Below are positions 11,901-26,131 of a stretch of DNA of 64,000 nucleotides, piece by piece (the first letter of the stretch is position 1; the number at the start of each line of letters is the position of its first letter). Origin of the DNA: Cinnamomum chago (Eukaryota; Streptophyta; Magnoliopsida; Laurales; Lauraceae); contig CP142457.1 in NCBI GenBank assembly GCA_038049695.1, positions 58,276,501 to 58,340,500 of the forward strand. The letters are read 5' to 3'. The position numbers were made by a program, and so were the translations under genes. The notes beneath the pieces are model-generated. The model ran no database searches and was not told the origin of the DNA. It saw only the letters and a list, made by a program, of their open reading frames with translations.

Positions 11901-13527
11901 AAATTTAGATGTGACCTAATGCAGAGGTGGAGAATAATGAGTGGTTCAGATTACAACTGTAGGCCCTCTGATGGATCACAAATGTGAGTCCTCTCTCTGA
12001 GGCCTGCCCCCTGACCTTGTTGATACCACTCATATCCATATGCATGGTTAATGGCTAGAGATGTGCACATACATACATGTTGAACAATGACTTGTACCAA
12101 TTCTAAGATGCAAAACCAATGGTATAAGACGCAAGACTATACCAATTCAAAAGGAAGAATCTATGGCTCGAATTATATGGCTAATAGCCTCAGAATCAGA
12201 GAAAGTTGTTGGGATGTCCGTTGATCACATGATTAGGATCATTTAATCAGTGCAACTTTGGCTATTGACTGTTGGCAGGCCATAGTACCCATAGTTGCAG
12301 AAGACTTCATTAAATTACTCTTGTCTGTTGCTTTAATGGTTCCAACCAAGATAACATGAACCCTTTGCACTTTCCCGTGATATAATAGACACAACAACAT
12401 CTCCACCTAAAAAGCAGACGTTTTCTCTTTTCTCCCTTGTATTTTTCTAGACTTTTGAATTCAAAGTTTCAAACATTTTTCATGGATACCAGAAATTGAA
12501 TGTTTGGTCGTTGTTGTGAAAATGACTACAACCTGACCCACTGATTGAACTCTTGCGGCCAGATCGGTTGGCTCTCAAGTTTTAAAAACACAACCTTCTT
12601 CTTCTCCATTCTCAATTACTTATAAAACTATCTAATACAGCTTAACTAAAACGTATAAGAAGCCAACACAGTCGTGGCTGAATTAGCCTAATCAGGACGA
12701 TTTAACTTGATGTTCCCAATTAATGGGATGGGTCGGTCTAAACTCATCTCAATTGGGTATTGCCAGTGACCCATATTTTTATCCACCCATATTTTTATCC
12801 AATCGAGTCAGATGGGCCTAGTTTCTCATTGACTAACTAGGTGAGAAAACTATTTGTTATGTCATTAGAAAAATCAGCAGCAATCTATGGGTAGCTCAGT
12901 GGAGAGGGGCGATTTCTGGCTGTATCGCTGATGGTCATGGAACTTGAGTAGTGTGTATGGTGAGTGATTTAAATAAATAAAAATTTACGTGCGGCCAATT
13001 CATATTTCTAAAAGGTACCCATTTGGCATGAAATCCAGGGGAACATAGTTATGTAGGTAGAGTTGCTGAGCTACTTAGAAATTGAAGTGACAGGCAAACA
13101 AATCATTATAAAAGATCATTCTAAGAAAACTCATCTATCTATAATGCAATAATGTTTGAGTATTTTGAAGCTTCCATTTCCACATGGAGAAGGATGAACT
13201 GATATGGAAAATGGGCTGGCCAATGACCCTAATAATTAATTTAAGAGTTCCAAAATGCTATTATCAAATAAGTTACACAAATCTCTTCCATTTAACTTGT
13301 ACATTTTAGCTAGGATGTCAATGAACCTCCAATTACCTAATTGTCCAAGCACCTAAGTTGGGATATGAGTATGGACCCTACTGTTCACCCTATTGATAAT
13401 AGGGTCTTCAGTCAGATCCAGGTGAGTCCATTACCCAATTGCCTGCATCAGAGTACCAGGCATAAATGTATATGTTATTGTATGAAATATATTAAATTGT
13501 CATATTTATCTTTTTTCTCAATCAAGA
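8913..13527. other. Gene-free intergenic DNA
   Basis: Nothing coding is recognised. It contains GA microsatellites at about 9486-9502 and 11072-11089. The open frames are short, unrelated to known families and lack splice context. Confidence 0.6.
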
Positions 13528-13763
13528 AAAACACATTTAAAATGGTTTGAGCACGTCAAACATACACCAATAATAATCCCAGTTAGAGAAAAAACTATTC
13601 TACAAAGGAAAAATCGAAGCGGACAAAATAAAAATAGTAAGGACACACATGAAAGAAAGGCCACCTATCTTAAAATTTGGCCTGAGATGAAATTGGAATG
13701 ACAAAATAAAAGCCACGTAGCCGACCTCATCATAGTTAGGACAAAACTTTAATAACATGATGA
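13528..13763 (+). mobile_element. 3' end of a degraded RTE-type LINE
   Basis: Translation from 13531 gives THLKWFEHVKHTPIIIPVR, matching the C-terminal RLRWFGHVxRRPxxxPVR block of plant non-LTR retroposon ORFs. About 180 bp on, the frame reads QNKSHVADLIIVRTKL, the equivalent of WRxxIHVADPxxLGTRLL. It then ends in a TAATAACATGATGAT tail like the 3' tails of RTE-type LINEs. In-frame stops show it is dead. The reverse transcriptase core is absent. Confidence 0.65.
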
Positions 13764-13954
13764 TCCGTTTTATATATATAACTAAATCATGTCTCAAGGA
13801 GGGTCCACCGTGGATATATTTTGAAGCACCCTTTCACATCCCTACTAGAAACCCCTTTATCTCATTCAACAGGTTCACCGGTGTACCTCAATATCAGCCA
13901 TTTTCACGTTACTTGGTCTCCCAATGGTCCTGGGTAAGTGCGTGAGTTCAGATT

Positions 13955-13980
13955 TAAAAAAATAAAATAAAATAAAATAA
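13955..13980. repeat. (AAAAT)n microsatellite
   Basis: About five AAAAT units lie next to a short C run. Low-complexity sequence. Confidence 0.8.
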
Positions 13981-15657
13981 TCCCCCCAATCAATAGGGGT
14001 AGAAGTCTTAAAGATAAATCTAAGTCAGTCTTTATCATGAAAATCCTTATAAGACTATAAAATTGCTGAATCGGCACACATGCACTAACTAAATTGGTAC
14101 AATTCCTGGACTCAGACCCGGATAATTTACCCAATCTTTGAATGCAAATCAGGCGAGAACTGATCTCAAGATATGGGAAATAAAATGATGGACACCCACA
14201 TTTCTTATATTAGTTGGTGATCAACCGAGCAACGTGACTTCATTTTCGGCCTTTGATGTTGGTAGACTTGTTCTTTTTATTAGTTATTGGCTAAGTACTA
14301 GTTAAAAGTCGTAATTTTAATCAAATATGTGATACAAAAGTGTCAACACCTATTCAACTATCAGTGTGTTGACAAAGTTCCTCCGTTTTACCAATAATGC
14401 CATGGTGCTGAATTTATTGACCTAACAAAGTCCGAAAGTTTATGTTGTCTTATTAATAAACTCCACATGCAAAAGCATACTTGAAATCTTGTTCCCAATG
14501 GTATTTTGTGATATTTGGGACCTATTTCTATATTAGAACAATCTGTCGTGTTAGGGTTTTTTTGGTATAACGTGACAACATGTCTCTTGACATTTATAAA
14601 TATCATGTTTCTTTATCAGCATTTTAAAATTTCAATCACCTGAAAGGTTTCAAATGGCCTTTGAAAATTCAAAATTTTCAACCATTTGCCTTTTGGTGGA
14701 GTTCATGCATGCTCAAATATTACAAGGAAGCATTCGAGAGTTCCTTCTTCATACAAGAATTCAATAAATTCCAGTAAAGAAATCTTTGAAAACATGTCAA
14801 AAAAAAATGAGAAAGTTGTGAGAAAAATGAGAAATGGGAAAAAAAACAAAATATATAAAACTTCTTTTAACACTACATTTACCTTTTATCTTTAGTCATT
14901 TTCAAATTAATTCTTTTTACCTCCCCACTTTTTCTTTTTCTTTTTTTTTTACCGCTACATTTATCAATAACATCACTGTGAAACCAAATATAAAACTCTC
15001 ACAGACATTTTTAATAGACAATATGTTCCCCACAACGCTATCCAGTTAATTTTGTGATTGTTAGAACTAGAATATTTATCGTCATCATTAAAAATATTTA
15101 TATGATAATAGTGATATTGTCTTTGTAAGATTCTCTTCTGGTAAAAGAATAATGATGTTGATGATGCTAAGTAACATCCTCAGACCTCAGTGAAATGCTG
15201 AAATGTTGTCACAGGTGAGCAAACTTCCACACTAAGTTGATAAAGTTGTATCACCATTATCCACAAGTTTCCAACACCTCCAAATGGGATTACAGGAAGA
15301 ATTGGACCCCACCTGACGTCACCTCCAGGCCATACATTATCATATGGTAAGATGAGTTTCTTTTGCATTGATGTTTTGCCGGGCCCTTTACAGTAGCAAT
15401 CCTCTGCTGTCATCATCCTGTTGCACAAATTTAACTTCCCCACAATATCTAGCTGCATCGATCCCAAATAACGAACATGTTGACCAATTTAGAAGATGGG
15501 CCAAGATGAAAAAGTCCATCAGATGAACGGTTCAGAACCTCCGATGTAATTTGTAGGATTTTAAGGGCATTGGTACTGAGGCTCCTGAATTTCATAGCAC
15601 CACGTCTGCAAGAGGAAATAAAACACCACCACCCCCTCCCCACAGCAAAATATTATG
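13981..15657. other. Gene-free intergenic DNA
   Basis: AT-rich with homopolymer tracts. No exon, RNA gene or bounded element is recognised. Confidence 0.55.
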
Positions 15658-16155
15658 GAGAAAATTTCAAATAAGGTCCTAAATTTTTACCTTATTTAAA
15701 AAAAAAACACAAATTTTGAAACTTTTTAAATTAATCCCTAAATTTTTAATTAAGGACATCCCGCCATTTTAAAGGTATTTTATTATGACTCTTTTTCCTC
15801 AGTATTTTGAAAATATGCAAATTACCCTTCATTTAAATTCATGACATGGTTTCGACAACCACTATATATAGCCGATCGTTATGAGAATACTGGTTGTCAT
15901 TGATTACTGTGAGGACACCGGTGGGGAAATTGAGGAGTATATAGAGGAAGTGAATGAGAGTTTTATTACAATGAAAGATAATTTGAGTATTTTAAAAGAA
16001 TTGAAACAAATATTGCCCAAAAATAGCTTTAAATAGATGGATGTCCTTAATCGGAAATTTTCTGAATAACTTAGGGACTAATTTGAAGAGTTTTGAAACT
16101 TGTGTCGTTTTTTTTAAATAATGCCAAAACTTAAGCACTTTTTTTAGATTTTCCC
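15658..16155. mobile_element. Long-TIR (MULE-like) MITE, copy 1
   Basis: A 498-bp non-coding element with long terminal inverted repeats starting G-G/A-GAAAATTTCAAATAAG. The repeat extends about 120 bp inward, including AATTAAGGACATCC on the left and GATGTCCTTAATCGG on the right. The flanks are AATATTATG and AATATTCTC, a probable 9-bp target duplication with two mismatches, as expected for Mutator-like elements. A homologous copy lies at 52679-53283. Confidence 0.75.
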
Positions 16156-17017
16156 AATATTCTCTAATAGGGCACGTTTCAGGGCACTCATCCACTAAAC
16201 GCCTTAAAAGAAAATTCCCTTTCATACCAATAGCCATAGAAATCTGGATCTCCTAGGTGTCTCGTACATGCTTTCTATGAGTAGGATTGGATCAGTGAAT
16301 GTATAGAACTCTACCATAGGCCTACCTACCTACCCATAATTCAAGCCATTTAAAATGAATATCATCTCCTCAAATGTCATATCTATAAAACTTTACTTCA
16401 AAAAGAGTTAGATCTCATTATAAGATTAAACACAGAATTGAAATACGATTAGCACGATCTTATATATTATTAATTATATACATTAATCACGTTATCAATC
16501 AAGTGCTAAATTCAAACTCTAGGATTCCACAAATCCCAAGGAGGGTGTGGGAGACACTCGGGATCTAGACTCATACCATTATCATTTATCATCGAATATC
16601 GCGGTTTTAATAGCATCTCATCAGAAGAGAGGCATCCGAGAAATAGGAAATAGATCCAAGGAACGTGCAATCAAAAGGGTCAGGAAGACCACGACTGCGG
16701 AGCAGAGAAATCAAGGAAAGGAAATTCCTTTCCTTTTTTGAGCAAAAAGCATGGCATCATCATCTTCCTGTTTCCCTGCAATTTTAATTTTCCCTTCCTA
16801 AACAACACCACCAGTGAAGCAAACAACTGCCACCACCATAACAAATGCCATCCCACCACATTACCACATCCTCTTACAAATAATAGAGAAACATTAGTTA
16901 AATTTGGATCAATGTTACAACCATCTAAACATTGATTAGAAGACTAATAAAAATTACCACTTAAATGGGGTAACAGAAAGAAAAACAGCTCTGTTTTTGC
17001 TCTGTTTTGTGTTTTCT
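16156..17017. other. Region downstream of the OVATE gene
   Basis: It includes the probable 3' untranslated region of the OVATE gene on the minus strand (nearest the gene) and AT-rich spacer. No other gene is recognised. Confidence 0.5.
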
Positions 17018-17854
17018 TCATAGATCCAAACAGAGAGGAATTGGAAGAGAAACAGGAAAACACCTCTCCTTGTTGACATTGCTGCTGATGGTGATGCTAC
17101 TGTTAGAGACTTTGTTGGGTTCTTCATTTAAGAGATTCATGATCAAATCTACAAAAGCCAGGAATATAGTCTTGTGGGTGGTCTGGTCGTTGAGTCTTAG
17201 ATAGCAATGCAAGAGCTCTTGTAAGCGAGACCATTCCCTCAGACCATGAGCTTCTACCATCTCTTCCATTGAGACCCTGAAATCCATGTAAGGATTATTG
17301 GACGCCATTGCCATCATCATGCTCTTCTTGCAGAAATCTATCTCCATTGTCATCGTGGTCACGCATTCAGCTCTCTCCTCTGTTTCGACGCAGCAATCGA
17401 GTGGAATTGCTGGTTCTTGAAGACCCATTTCGTTTTCTTCTTCTACTGGAACGTGGGCTTCTTCCATGATCGATTTTGTGGTGCAGGGAGAGAAGAAGAA
17501 CCTCCGAGAGCTGATGAAGCCTTTTAGAACCACCTCTGTTGGTTGAGAGTCGGTCCACTCGGTCGTCGATGAAGATGTAGAACTAGTCGAGAAGGATTCC
17601 TCTCTGGAAGGCTGCGTCGAGAGGGTGTGGCCGCTTTCCTGTGGGTCTGTTTCTTCGTTGAGGCTGCAGAGATCTGAAGAAGTTGTGGAAGTGGAGTAAT
17701 ACATGGAATTGAAGCTCTTGTAGACTTCTCTGAAGGATTCAGTTTTCGCCTGTTGGACGCAGACCCATGTCGTGGTTTTAGATCCTGGTGGCTTGAAGCC
17801 GAAGATGGCATCGTGAAGGGCTTTCATGGTGGACTTGAGCTTTGGTTTGCCCAT
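17018..17854 (-). CDS. OVATE family protein (transcriptional repressor), intronless
   Basis: A single uninterrupted frame of 278 aa starts at the ATG at 17854 (MGKPKLKSTMKALHDAIFGF). The OVATE/DUF623 domain lies at about residues 168-242. It is recognised by the acidic Met-rich start, the NPYMDFRVSMEEMVEAHGL block, the REWSRLQELLHCYLRLND block and the KTIFLAFVDLIMNLL end. The N-terminal half is Ser/Thr-rich and probably disordered. OFPs are plant-specific nuclear repressors that act with TALE homeodomain proteins and TRM proteins and affect organ shape and cell elongation. OFP genes are usually intronless, as here. A short Cys/Pro tail follows the domain. The subgroup is not assigned. Length and domain position are normal for the family. 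Confidence 0.93.
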   Translation of the reverse strand: MGKPKLKSTMKALHDAIFGFKPPGSKTTTWVCVQQAKTESFREVYKSFNSMYYSTSTTSSDLCSLNEETDPQESGHTLSTQPSREESFSTSSTSSSTTEWTDSQPTEVVLKGFISSRRFFFSPCTTKSIMEEAHVPVEEENEMGLQEPAIPLDCCVETEERAECVTTMTMEIDFCKKSMMMAMASNNPYMDFRVSMEEMVEAHGLREWSRLQELLHCYLRLNDQTTHKTIFLAFVDLIMNLLNEEPNKVSNSSITISSNVNKERCFPVSLPIPLCLDL

Positions 17855-17933
17855 CTCCTGTTTCTTCAGGCAAGAAAAAAGAGAGAGAAATGGAGAAAGA
17901 GGAAGAGGTGTGCACAGCTAGCTCTCTTTGTAG

Positions 17934-17952
17934 AGAAGAGAGAGAGAGAGAC
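17934..17952 (-). repeat. (GA)n tract upstream of the OVATE gene
   Basis: A short GA run (CT in the sense of the gene) lies about 80 bp upstream of the start codon, probably in the 5' leader. Confidence 0.7.
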
Positions 17953-20900
17953 AGAGGGGTCACATGTTATGAAATAAATTTATACACTTTATAGGTGGAG
18001 AAGTGTTGAGAGTTGAGACACTGATCAACCAATGTTGTAATTTGTAAATGCAGTAAGATGGGGTTTATGAAATTAGACCAATTCCTCTTCAACATGCAAT
18101 CTGCTAGCACTGGGTAGTTACAGTAGGATTGACAAATAGGAGTAGAAATTCATTGAGAATCCCTCTGACATAACAAGAAGAAAATTACAGTTATAGTCGA
18201 TCAGTCATATCACTCATATTATTATTATCTCAACACTGATAGGGCTCGCTAGTGTAGTAGAGTCCAGCTCAACCTAAGTAGACCATTCATGGTGGGCCAC
18301 TTCAATACAAACCCATGTGTAGTTGCTCTCCCTATCCAATTTAAACCCAAAATCACATTGGTTTTGTGTAATTGTCTCACACAGTGATTGGTCCATGCAC
18401 TGAAAGTGTGTATCAGGTGCATAGAGGATCGGAACTCATTTGTGTAATGCCTCTGCAAACCAAGTTTGAGGGGTGAGGGACACATACAGTCTTCTATCTT
18501 CTGCACAATACAATCAAAATTAGTGTCCCAAGGAATCAAGACTTCAACTTCCGCACTAAAACACCCTGCACAAACGTGCCCTTAAAATAAGGAAAATGAA
18601 TCCCATCAAATTATTTGTTGTAAGTACAATTAATTTAGACAAATAAACAAGCAATATATAAGAAGAACAAATGTAAGAATCTACAGTGCAATTTGTTTCT
18701 GATAAAAGTAAAAAAAAAAATAGCGGTTATAGTCCTCGTAAATAGATTATCAGGGCTCGGGGCTCCACCATGAAAAAGTGATGCGACCAATCGGGCCACA
18801 TTCTCTGAAGGCAGTGGAGGCCGTAGTGAGGACCACCTGAACTACAACACCTTTCTATAAACGTTGAGTAGGCAACAATCCCCTGTAAAGATGAGCCTTG
18901 CCACGAACAGTATGGAAAACGGTTGTCGTTGGCCAAGGACCACCCAACCCCTATCAACAAGATTCACTCACCAATGGCCCCCTTAATCCTTAATTGGTCA
19001 TTAATAATATGTATGATTTGCCATTGAGAGAGCTAGAGAGGCCTTGATGTTGGACCCATGAACGACGAGTACGATCAATCAATTCAATTTATGGTTTGCA
19101 AAAGTTGGACCCTCACCCGCTTTCTTCGTGATTCAAATTGATGGGTGTAATTAATAGAGCCGTAACGGTAGGATATTTGTACGAAAATTTAGAAATATTT
19201 CAAACTGAGATCTGTTAATTTCTTAATTTCTCTCATTCCCATGAGTCCATTTTTATAATCCAAACATTCATTTTATTTATTAAACTAAAAAGACTCGGGA
19301 TCTTGAAACTGATTATCTTAAATATTCAAAGATATTAACTAATTTTTAAAATGTCCTTAGCTAAAAATCTAAATCTAGTTTTTTGCACTTCTGGGTCCCC
19401 AATTCATGATCCGCACCATCCATTAGTCTTGATTAAATGGTAAATATCAAGATGTTTAGTTTCATATCACAATTCTTCATGGATCTAGAGAAATTTAATA
19501 AAAACATTCATAATATCAAAATATATCTAAAACCGCTGAATGTAATCATTTAGTCACGTGAAAAAAGTAATTTTAACAAACTTGGCAATGCATCTCATAT
19601 GTGTATCATTGTCATATGTAGTATTTACATATGTAGATCTCTTTTTCTAATCACATGTGTTAAAGGCAAATGACCCCATTGATTTTGATGATGACTGGTC
19701 TAAGAGCTATCTATATTGGTCTTTGGTAATTCCATTGCGATCTATTTTTTTATTTTCTTTTCTTTTTTTAATAAAATCTTTCATTCTACAGAAAAATAAA
19801 CAACATGGCAGATAAAAAAAAAACACAATCATGTTCCATTAATCATGATGTTCCTAAGATGCTTAGACAATTCATTTATGTTGATAACTTGAATTTATGA
19901 TGATACTCTAAGTAAATATGAGCTCACCTTACTATAAGAGCTCCCAGTAAATATATCATACCATATTTGTTATCCAAGTTAAAATGTTGGAGACTCCCAA
20001 AGCCGGACCAAGAGTGAGGACCATTGAATGATAAATATTACATTTATTATATCTTAGGAAACAGATCACACCCCACCATCGATAGCTTTAGTGTCTGCCC
20101 TAAAGATAACTGAACAAATCCTGTACGTTGGAAAATTGGATTTAGATGTTTGAGCAGTTTCAAAATTCGAGTTCCTAAATCCATATGCCCTGGACATATG
20201 AGGATGGACCTCTTTAATGACCCTGCAAGCCATTAAAGTTGGCGTACATCCCCATAAACAACTTGCCCTTCAACCTAAAAAAAAAAAAAAAAAAACTTCT
20301 ACCACCCAGTCAATGGATAAATACAACAAAAACTTCTCATCAATTAGGGTTTTTTTTTTCTTTTATTCGATGTAAATACTCACACACTCACCCACAAATT
20401 CACCCAAGTGTCTTCAAGCGTTTTAATCAGCGATTGATCACCAGTTATTTTTATGGGGAGAGATGCCTCACCAATTAAGCTACCATGGATTGGCATCCAC
20501 TACTGAAGCTTTACATTTAAATCAAACACATATATAAGCATGATTACACTTTCTTTTTTTTCTTTTAACAAGTGCTTTACATTTGATTAATCTAATATTG
20601 TTGTACCCAAATTCCATAAAAGCTAGGACTTCCCAGTGGTTCCTGCAAGCAATTGCCGAGTTGTTGAGACAAAAGAGATAAGCCAAAAGCATCTACATCT
20701 GCATTATTTGGCAGGTCATCCAAAACTGTGGGCCCATAAAATGTATCCACGAATCATATTCCATGCACGTTAGTTTGGGATGCATGTAAAAACAAATTTC
20801 CATTTGCTTTTCTCCTTCTCTCTCTTTCCTCTTATCAAAGACCAAAAAAAAAAAAAAAAAAAAAAGGTTTTTCTTTGGTGGGGTTGTAGAAGTCTAATCA

Positions 20901-23900
20901 GAGATGTTGCTTGATATCTCCGTTTTCATTATTTAAATGAGCTAGTGACCGTGTATTTTACGTTGTTCTCGCGGGAATTCTGAAACCCGTTTGAAACTGA
21001 GATTTCTCGTTCCTCTCAAGATTACAAATGCCTTTTGGTCTTTTCTTGGTTCGTGCTTTTAATACGATACACAAAATTTGTCTTGTAATTGGTACTGTAT
21101 CAGCGTAATCATTACGTGGTCTAACAGTAGCAGTAGCAGAACTAACGAAAAATCCAGCTCAAAGTAACAACATTAATGGCCTTTCTACCAAAAGAAAACA
21201 TTAATGGCCTTCCTAGTTTAATTTGAAGTGAGTTATATATTTATATTTGAAGTTGTGTTCGTAAATCACCACAGATAACACTTCTTTTTCCTATCTATTG
21301 AAAGATTAATTGTTTAATAGCCTCTTTGGGATCATCACCGTCCATTATTCAGTTTTAGCACTTATCAAAGGCGAAATTCTCCTTAACACACCGTCTTTTG
21401 ATGCCTCACTATTTTTACATGGAGAACATACATTTACCTCCTTTGAATCAAAGTTAATCCTAAAGCTAGCACTGAATCCAAGCATTGGTCACCATTGTCA
21501 CATCTCATCTCATGACTAGATTGTCATGCATCAAGCGAACCCCCTAGATATGAAATTTTTTTATCAGGAAAAATCTTTAGGTCCATTGCAACATTATAAC
21601 AAATGACACGAAGTGGCATTGCTTTAAAATGTTAGGGGATGATTAATTGTTTGCTGAAATTCAAAGAACTTCTATGAGGAAGAATTCTAAATTCTCCAAA
21701 TGACAAGGAATACCAACCCATGACTTCCACAAAGAAAAGACCTCCTTTGGTATTCAATTGAAATTAAACATGCTAACCCCTAACTTTTTAGTGCCTAATA
21801 AGAACCTTTAAAAAACAGGTCCCCCTCTCCACAAAATAATTGTCAAAACTTTTAGGCCCATGATGTGGGGCCATATGATATTTGTGCAGACATCAATTCA
21901 GCCGGTTTGCAGGCAAGTGCACGGAGGAGATGCTCGTCAGAACAAGGCCCCATGTTCGGGTCTACCTAAATATGTATCACATGCAAACTGCTGAATGCTA
22001 GCTAAAAAACAGCTCTCCATCTTCGTAACCATCAGTGAGAGAGAATGCAATGCCCAGTTAAAACAGAGGATGAGGTACCGGGGTTCCCTTTGCACCTTGG
22101 GAATTCAAACAACATGCAGGAATCTGTCCGGTCCCATCCCTCTGCTGCTTCCCAACCTGTCTATCACAACTCACCAAATGCCCCCAACTGGGTATCATTT
22201 AAACTCGGCCTTACATATTTGAACTATCCATCTATTCTATTTGGGGGTATGTGCAGAAAAAACTTGGCAGGATTCCTCCACACAAGGTAAGAAGAGGAGA
22301 GAGATAGGAAGGGAGTAACTGTACGAAGTGACTACAGTGACATGACGTAAATGCTTTTGTCAAGCCAGAGTTATGTGCTAATGCTCCCATAACTACAGTG
22401 GAACAGATTAGAAAATGCATGCATGCGCTTTGAGCATGATAGACACTTTCAGTCTATTATGGGTGGAGGTTTGATTATATTGTAGTAAACTAGTTTTTAC
22501 TTTTTGCATGTTGTTTTGCACCTTTACATAGGTATTCATCAGACTTGTGCAAAATAAGGTGCTTTCCAAATGTTCAAATGCATTTCCTTTTCTGTATCCG
22601 TTTATCTTTCCAACCATGGGGCGTGGGATTTTCCTTTTGGGTTGGGCGTAGTAAAAAATGGGGCTTCCCCATTCCAAAGCATGGTCCATGAATAGACCTC
22701 GCAGGTAAAGAGATGTCCACAGTAAAACATCATTTTTGAGACAATGAAAGGACAAGCACCTTGCTCAAAGATAAAAGAGGGGAAAAAGAATTTTTTGTGA
22801 CTTAATTATGAAATATTACTTTATACTGTTTTGGTCCAGGATGGATAAACCAACATGCATATTGTTCGCCAATCTGAAAAAGAATTTGTAATCTCTCTCT
22901 CCCATATGATCCAAGAAAAACTTGACCCAACTGTGAGCCGGCTCACAGTATTGACAAATGCTCCGGTGCGATGTGATTCATGTGAATATCTTGCACCATG
23001 CAAGACATTTTATGGGCCCGCTTAGGGCCCATATGAACCATCTAACCCCTCACACACCACTGGTCCACTACCCCCAAATACCACAGACCTCTTGTTTCTT
23101 ACAACCACTTTAATGGGATAGATATGGTTGGGTTGACGAAATAAGAAAAAAAAAATGATGCATTTTAAAATTGTTGAACCTCAGGGTCATGGGTCTTGGT
23201 TAGGATTAATTAATAATTTTGTACAGAGGTAGGTCCCATCTGAATTCTTTGATCAGTCTCCCACCTTCCCCATGAATGTTGTGGCTCGGGTGGGCCCCAC
23301 AGACATCATCATTGATCTCATCCATGTAATCAATAGTGCATATTTACTATGTTAATATTACTCTAATATATTATTTTATTTATCTATATATATATATATA
23401 GTTCATAAAATGCTAATATTTTATAACTATATATCTGATCATATGTATTATTATACACGGATACATTATATACCTGGGTAGTGTAGGTTTATTTGGATTC
23501 AAACTCGATCCATTCCACCCGAACCAATTATCAATGGGACCCAAAATGTGTACTCACAATTCACTCAAAATGTTTCTCTGCTCCATGGCATCTCTATTCT
23601 CTACTCCCACATCTGGCCCTTCTTCAGTAGTGATGTATCTAGCCAAAAATATATGTAAGCTCCCTTTTAATCAGGTGTTGGAGCAAAATGGTTTTTCCTT
23701 TTTCTTTATAGAAAAATAAAAAAGGGTGTCCTTCTCTCCCTTTGGAATATCAAGAGGGATCAGTGCCCCCACCACACAGTCGCCAGCACACTTTATTGGA
23801 GTTAGCCAATGCATATTTTATGAAAACTACTTACCCTCAATTACTTGTAGTAAGACATGAGTGATGCATCCATCACTACACAGTTGTACTCCAAATCAAC

Positions 23901-24469
23901 CTTGGGGGCACAAACTGCCCTTCTCAAGAGATTGGCCCCCACAGTCACCTCTCCAAACGGTTTGGCATGTGTACATTTTATTAATTTACTGCTCTATACT
24001 CCTTCCTCGATCTTATCCGTTTAACAAAGATAAAGATGACACCAATTACCAATCAACCATTACATATTATCCTGAAACATGAGGAAGCTATGTGGATGAA
24101 CCCTACTTTTGTTTGCTTGTGCATGTGGGGAGAATCTTTGATTTGTTAAAGGCATTTGCTCGGAAGAAACGACATGCGTGATTCCTGATATCATATGCAA
24201 TTAAGAAATAATCAAATGGTCAGTTACTCAGTACGAGAGAAGATTTGCAGTTAATGAATGTTGCAAGTAGAGGCATGCATATAGAATATTCGCTGATCGA
24301 AAATAGAAGCAGGAGACATGTTTTGACTGGTTTATGTTATCTTCACTTGTTTAATTAGATATACAGAAGCATGGTTCTATAATCAATATCAGGAAGTACG
24401 AATAATGCCAACTACTTCTTACCCATTTTCACGTTGTTTAAGTGACTCTTGTCTGGTTTCCATCCTCTG

Positions 24470-24528
24470 TATTTAGCAGATAGATCATCTTTCAGGTTTT
24501 ATTTAGCAGATAGATCATCTATCAGGTT
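24470..24528. repeat. 30-bp tandem duplication
   Basis: TTTAGCAGATAGATCATCT followed by TTCAGGTTT or ATCAGGTTT occurs twice in direct succession with one or two differences. Confidence 0.8.
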
Positions 24529-25531
24529 TTGTCCACGCCGCGCTAAGCACTTTTTTTATTGGAAACTTTGTCATAGCTACAAACCCACTCAGTAGTTTTC
24601 TGGGGATAATGGTAATACTAAGGCGGATGTAGGAAATTTTTCTTGGGGGAGCCGCTATATGAGAAGGTTTTTTTTATGATGGTGCTATATGCCAAAAATA
24701 TATAACTTTATAAAGTTTTCATGGCCCCCCACCCTCCTATAATTTGCACTTCTGCAATGCCATTTATAGTATCTATTACGGAAGTCACCTTTTAATTTAT
24801 ACCTTCCATGTGCTATTTATTTCCAAAACTTCTCCATCTACTTATTTATGTTTTTATCTATACCATTGATCGCAAATGCCATCAGCAATTAACAGCAAAG
24901 CTCTCAAGTCACAATCATATATCAGCATATGCAAGTAGTGTTAGTGAGATTGGGGCAAAAGCATTACAGCTTGAACCATGAAGACAAATAATAGTGATGG
25001 TGGAATTATTAATGGAAAATCTTCAAGATTTTCCCATATAAATATATATATATATGCTAAACAAGATTTTCTCTGATTATTATTTCATCTGATGTAAGGT
25101 ACTAATATACATATGCAGAACACTTGACATGAGCTGTTTTTTAGCTGCTGCTTATAGTCGAGCATTTTCTCACTTCTAAAATATATGCTATGGTCTCCAC
25201 CTGTAATAAACTCAACATGTTCATATTACATGCCTCTCTTGAATTGGCACGCTAGGCTCTCCAAAATTCACTCCAATCATAGTGAACCAATCATTATATT
25301 AACCACATGTAAAAATGAAATTATTCTATTAAGGTTAATCAAGTATTTTACATTTGATCGATCCAATAATTGTTTTGGCATGTGATTAAAGTAAACTTTT
25401 TTATGGTGCTATATATTCTTGGTTATGTGATGTAAGAGGCTTAGATTCACAATGGTGTATAAATGTATATTATGAAAATATTACGATAGTATAATGTCAA
25501 TATCAAGTTCTTCTACTCATTCTTGATTGCT

Positions 25532-25532
<1 letters not shown>

Positions 25533-25565
<33 letters not shown>
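25533..25565. repeat. (TA)n microsatellite
   Basis: About 16 uninterrupted TA units. Confidence 0.9.
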
Positions 25566-25569
<4 letters not shown>

Positions 25570-26131
25570 AACATTTACAGGGGTACGAAGCACTTTGGGG
25601 GACTCACTACTTTCTCCACCTGCCCCAAGTAGGCACCTTGTGATGGGTTTATATCATTTCCAGTCACATGCACTCCACGACCCGAGACGAAGAGAGAAGG
25701 ATATTTGTATCTTCTTCCCAAATAGAAGCAGTTGGTCCTTATACCATTGTGACCTACCCATGAAAAGAGACAGATGACCCATTTCACTTGTTTGTCCTGG
25801 AAGAAAGGAATATGTAGGATAGTGGCAATCCTGACGACGACATGCCAGCATTATCTTCATGGCATTTTCCTTAGAAGAGATGGTTTCATGTACGTTTTTC
25901 AGTTTTGTAATTGAAGCAATGGTTTGATTTTTCTCTCCATATTGGTGAACCAAATATTTGATTTGAGACCGAAGGTACCTATTCAGGTTCTTCCAATATT
26001 CTTTTCCCAAAATTATTTTCTCGTTTCTTACTTATGGGTTGTGTTTGTACCCGTTCACATATGTAAGTGTTACACGTGTCAAAAAAATGAGTGCGGCATA
26101 GATAAAAATGTTGAGATTGATATAATATAGT

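Larger units (their letters stand above)
17953..26131. other. Gene-free intergenic DNA upstream of the OVATE gene
   Basis: No exon set on either strand makes a recognisable protein. It contains poly(A) tracts (20278-20295 and 20845-20866), a 30-bp tandem duplication and TA microsatellites. The first 1-2 kb presumably includes the OVATE promoter. Confidence 0.55.

Noticed and set aside
12880..12990. tRNA-like GGGTAGCTCAGTGG word considered as a tRNA gene or SINE
   Set aside because: No cloverleaf, no good box B at the right distance and no flanking duplication. The same holds for 6790-6880 and 7121-7197.
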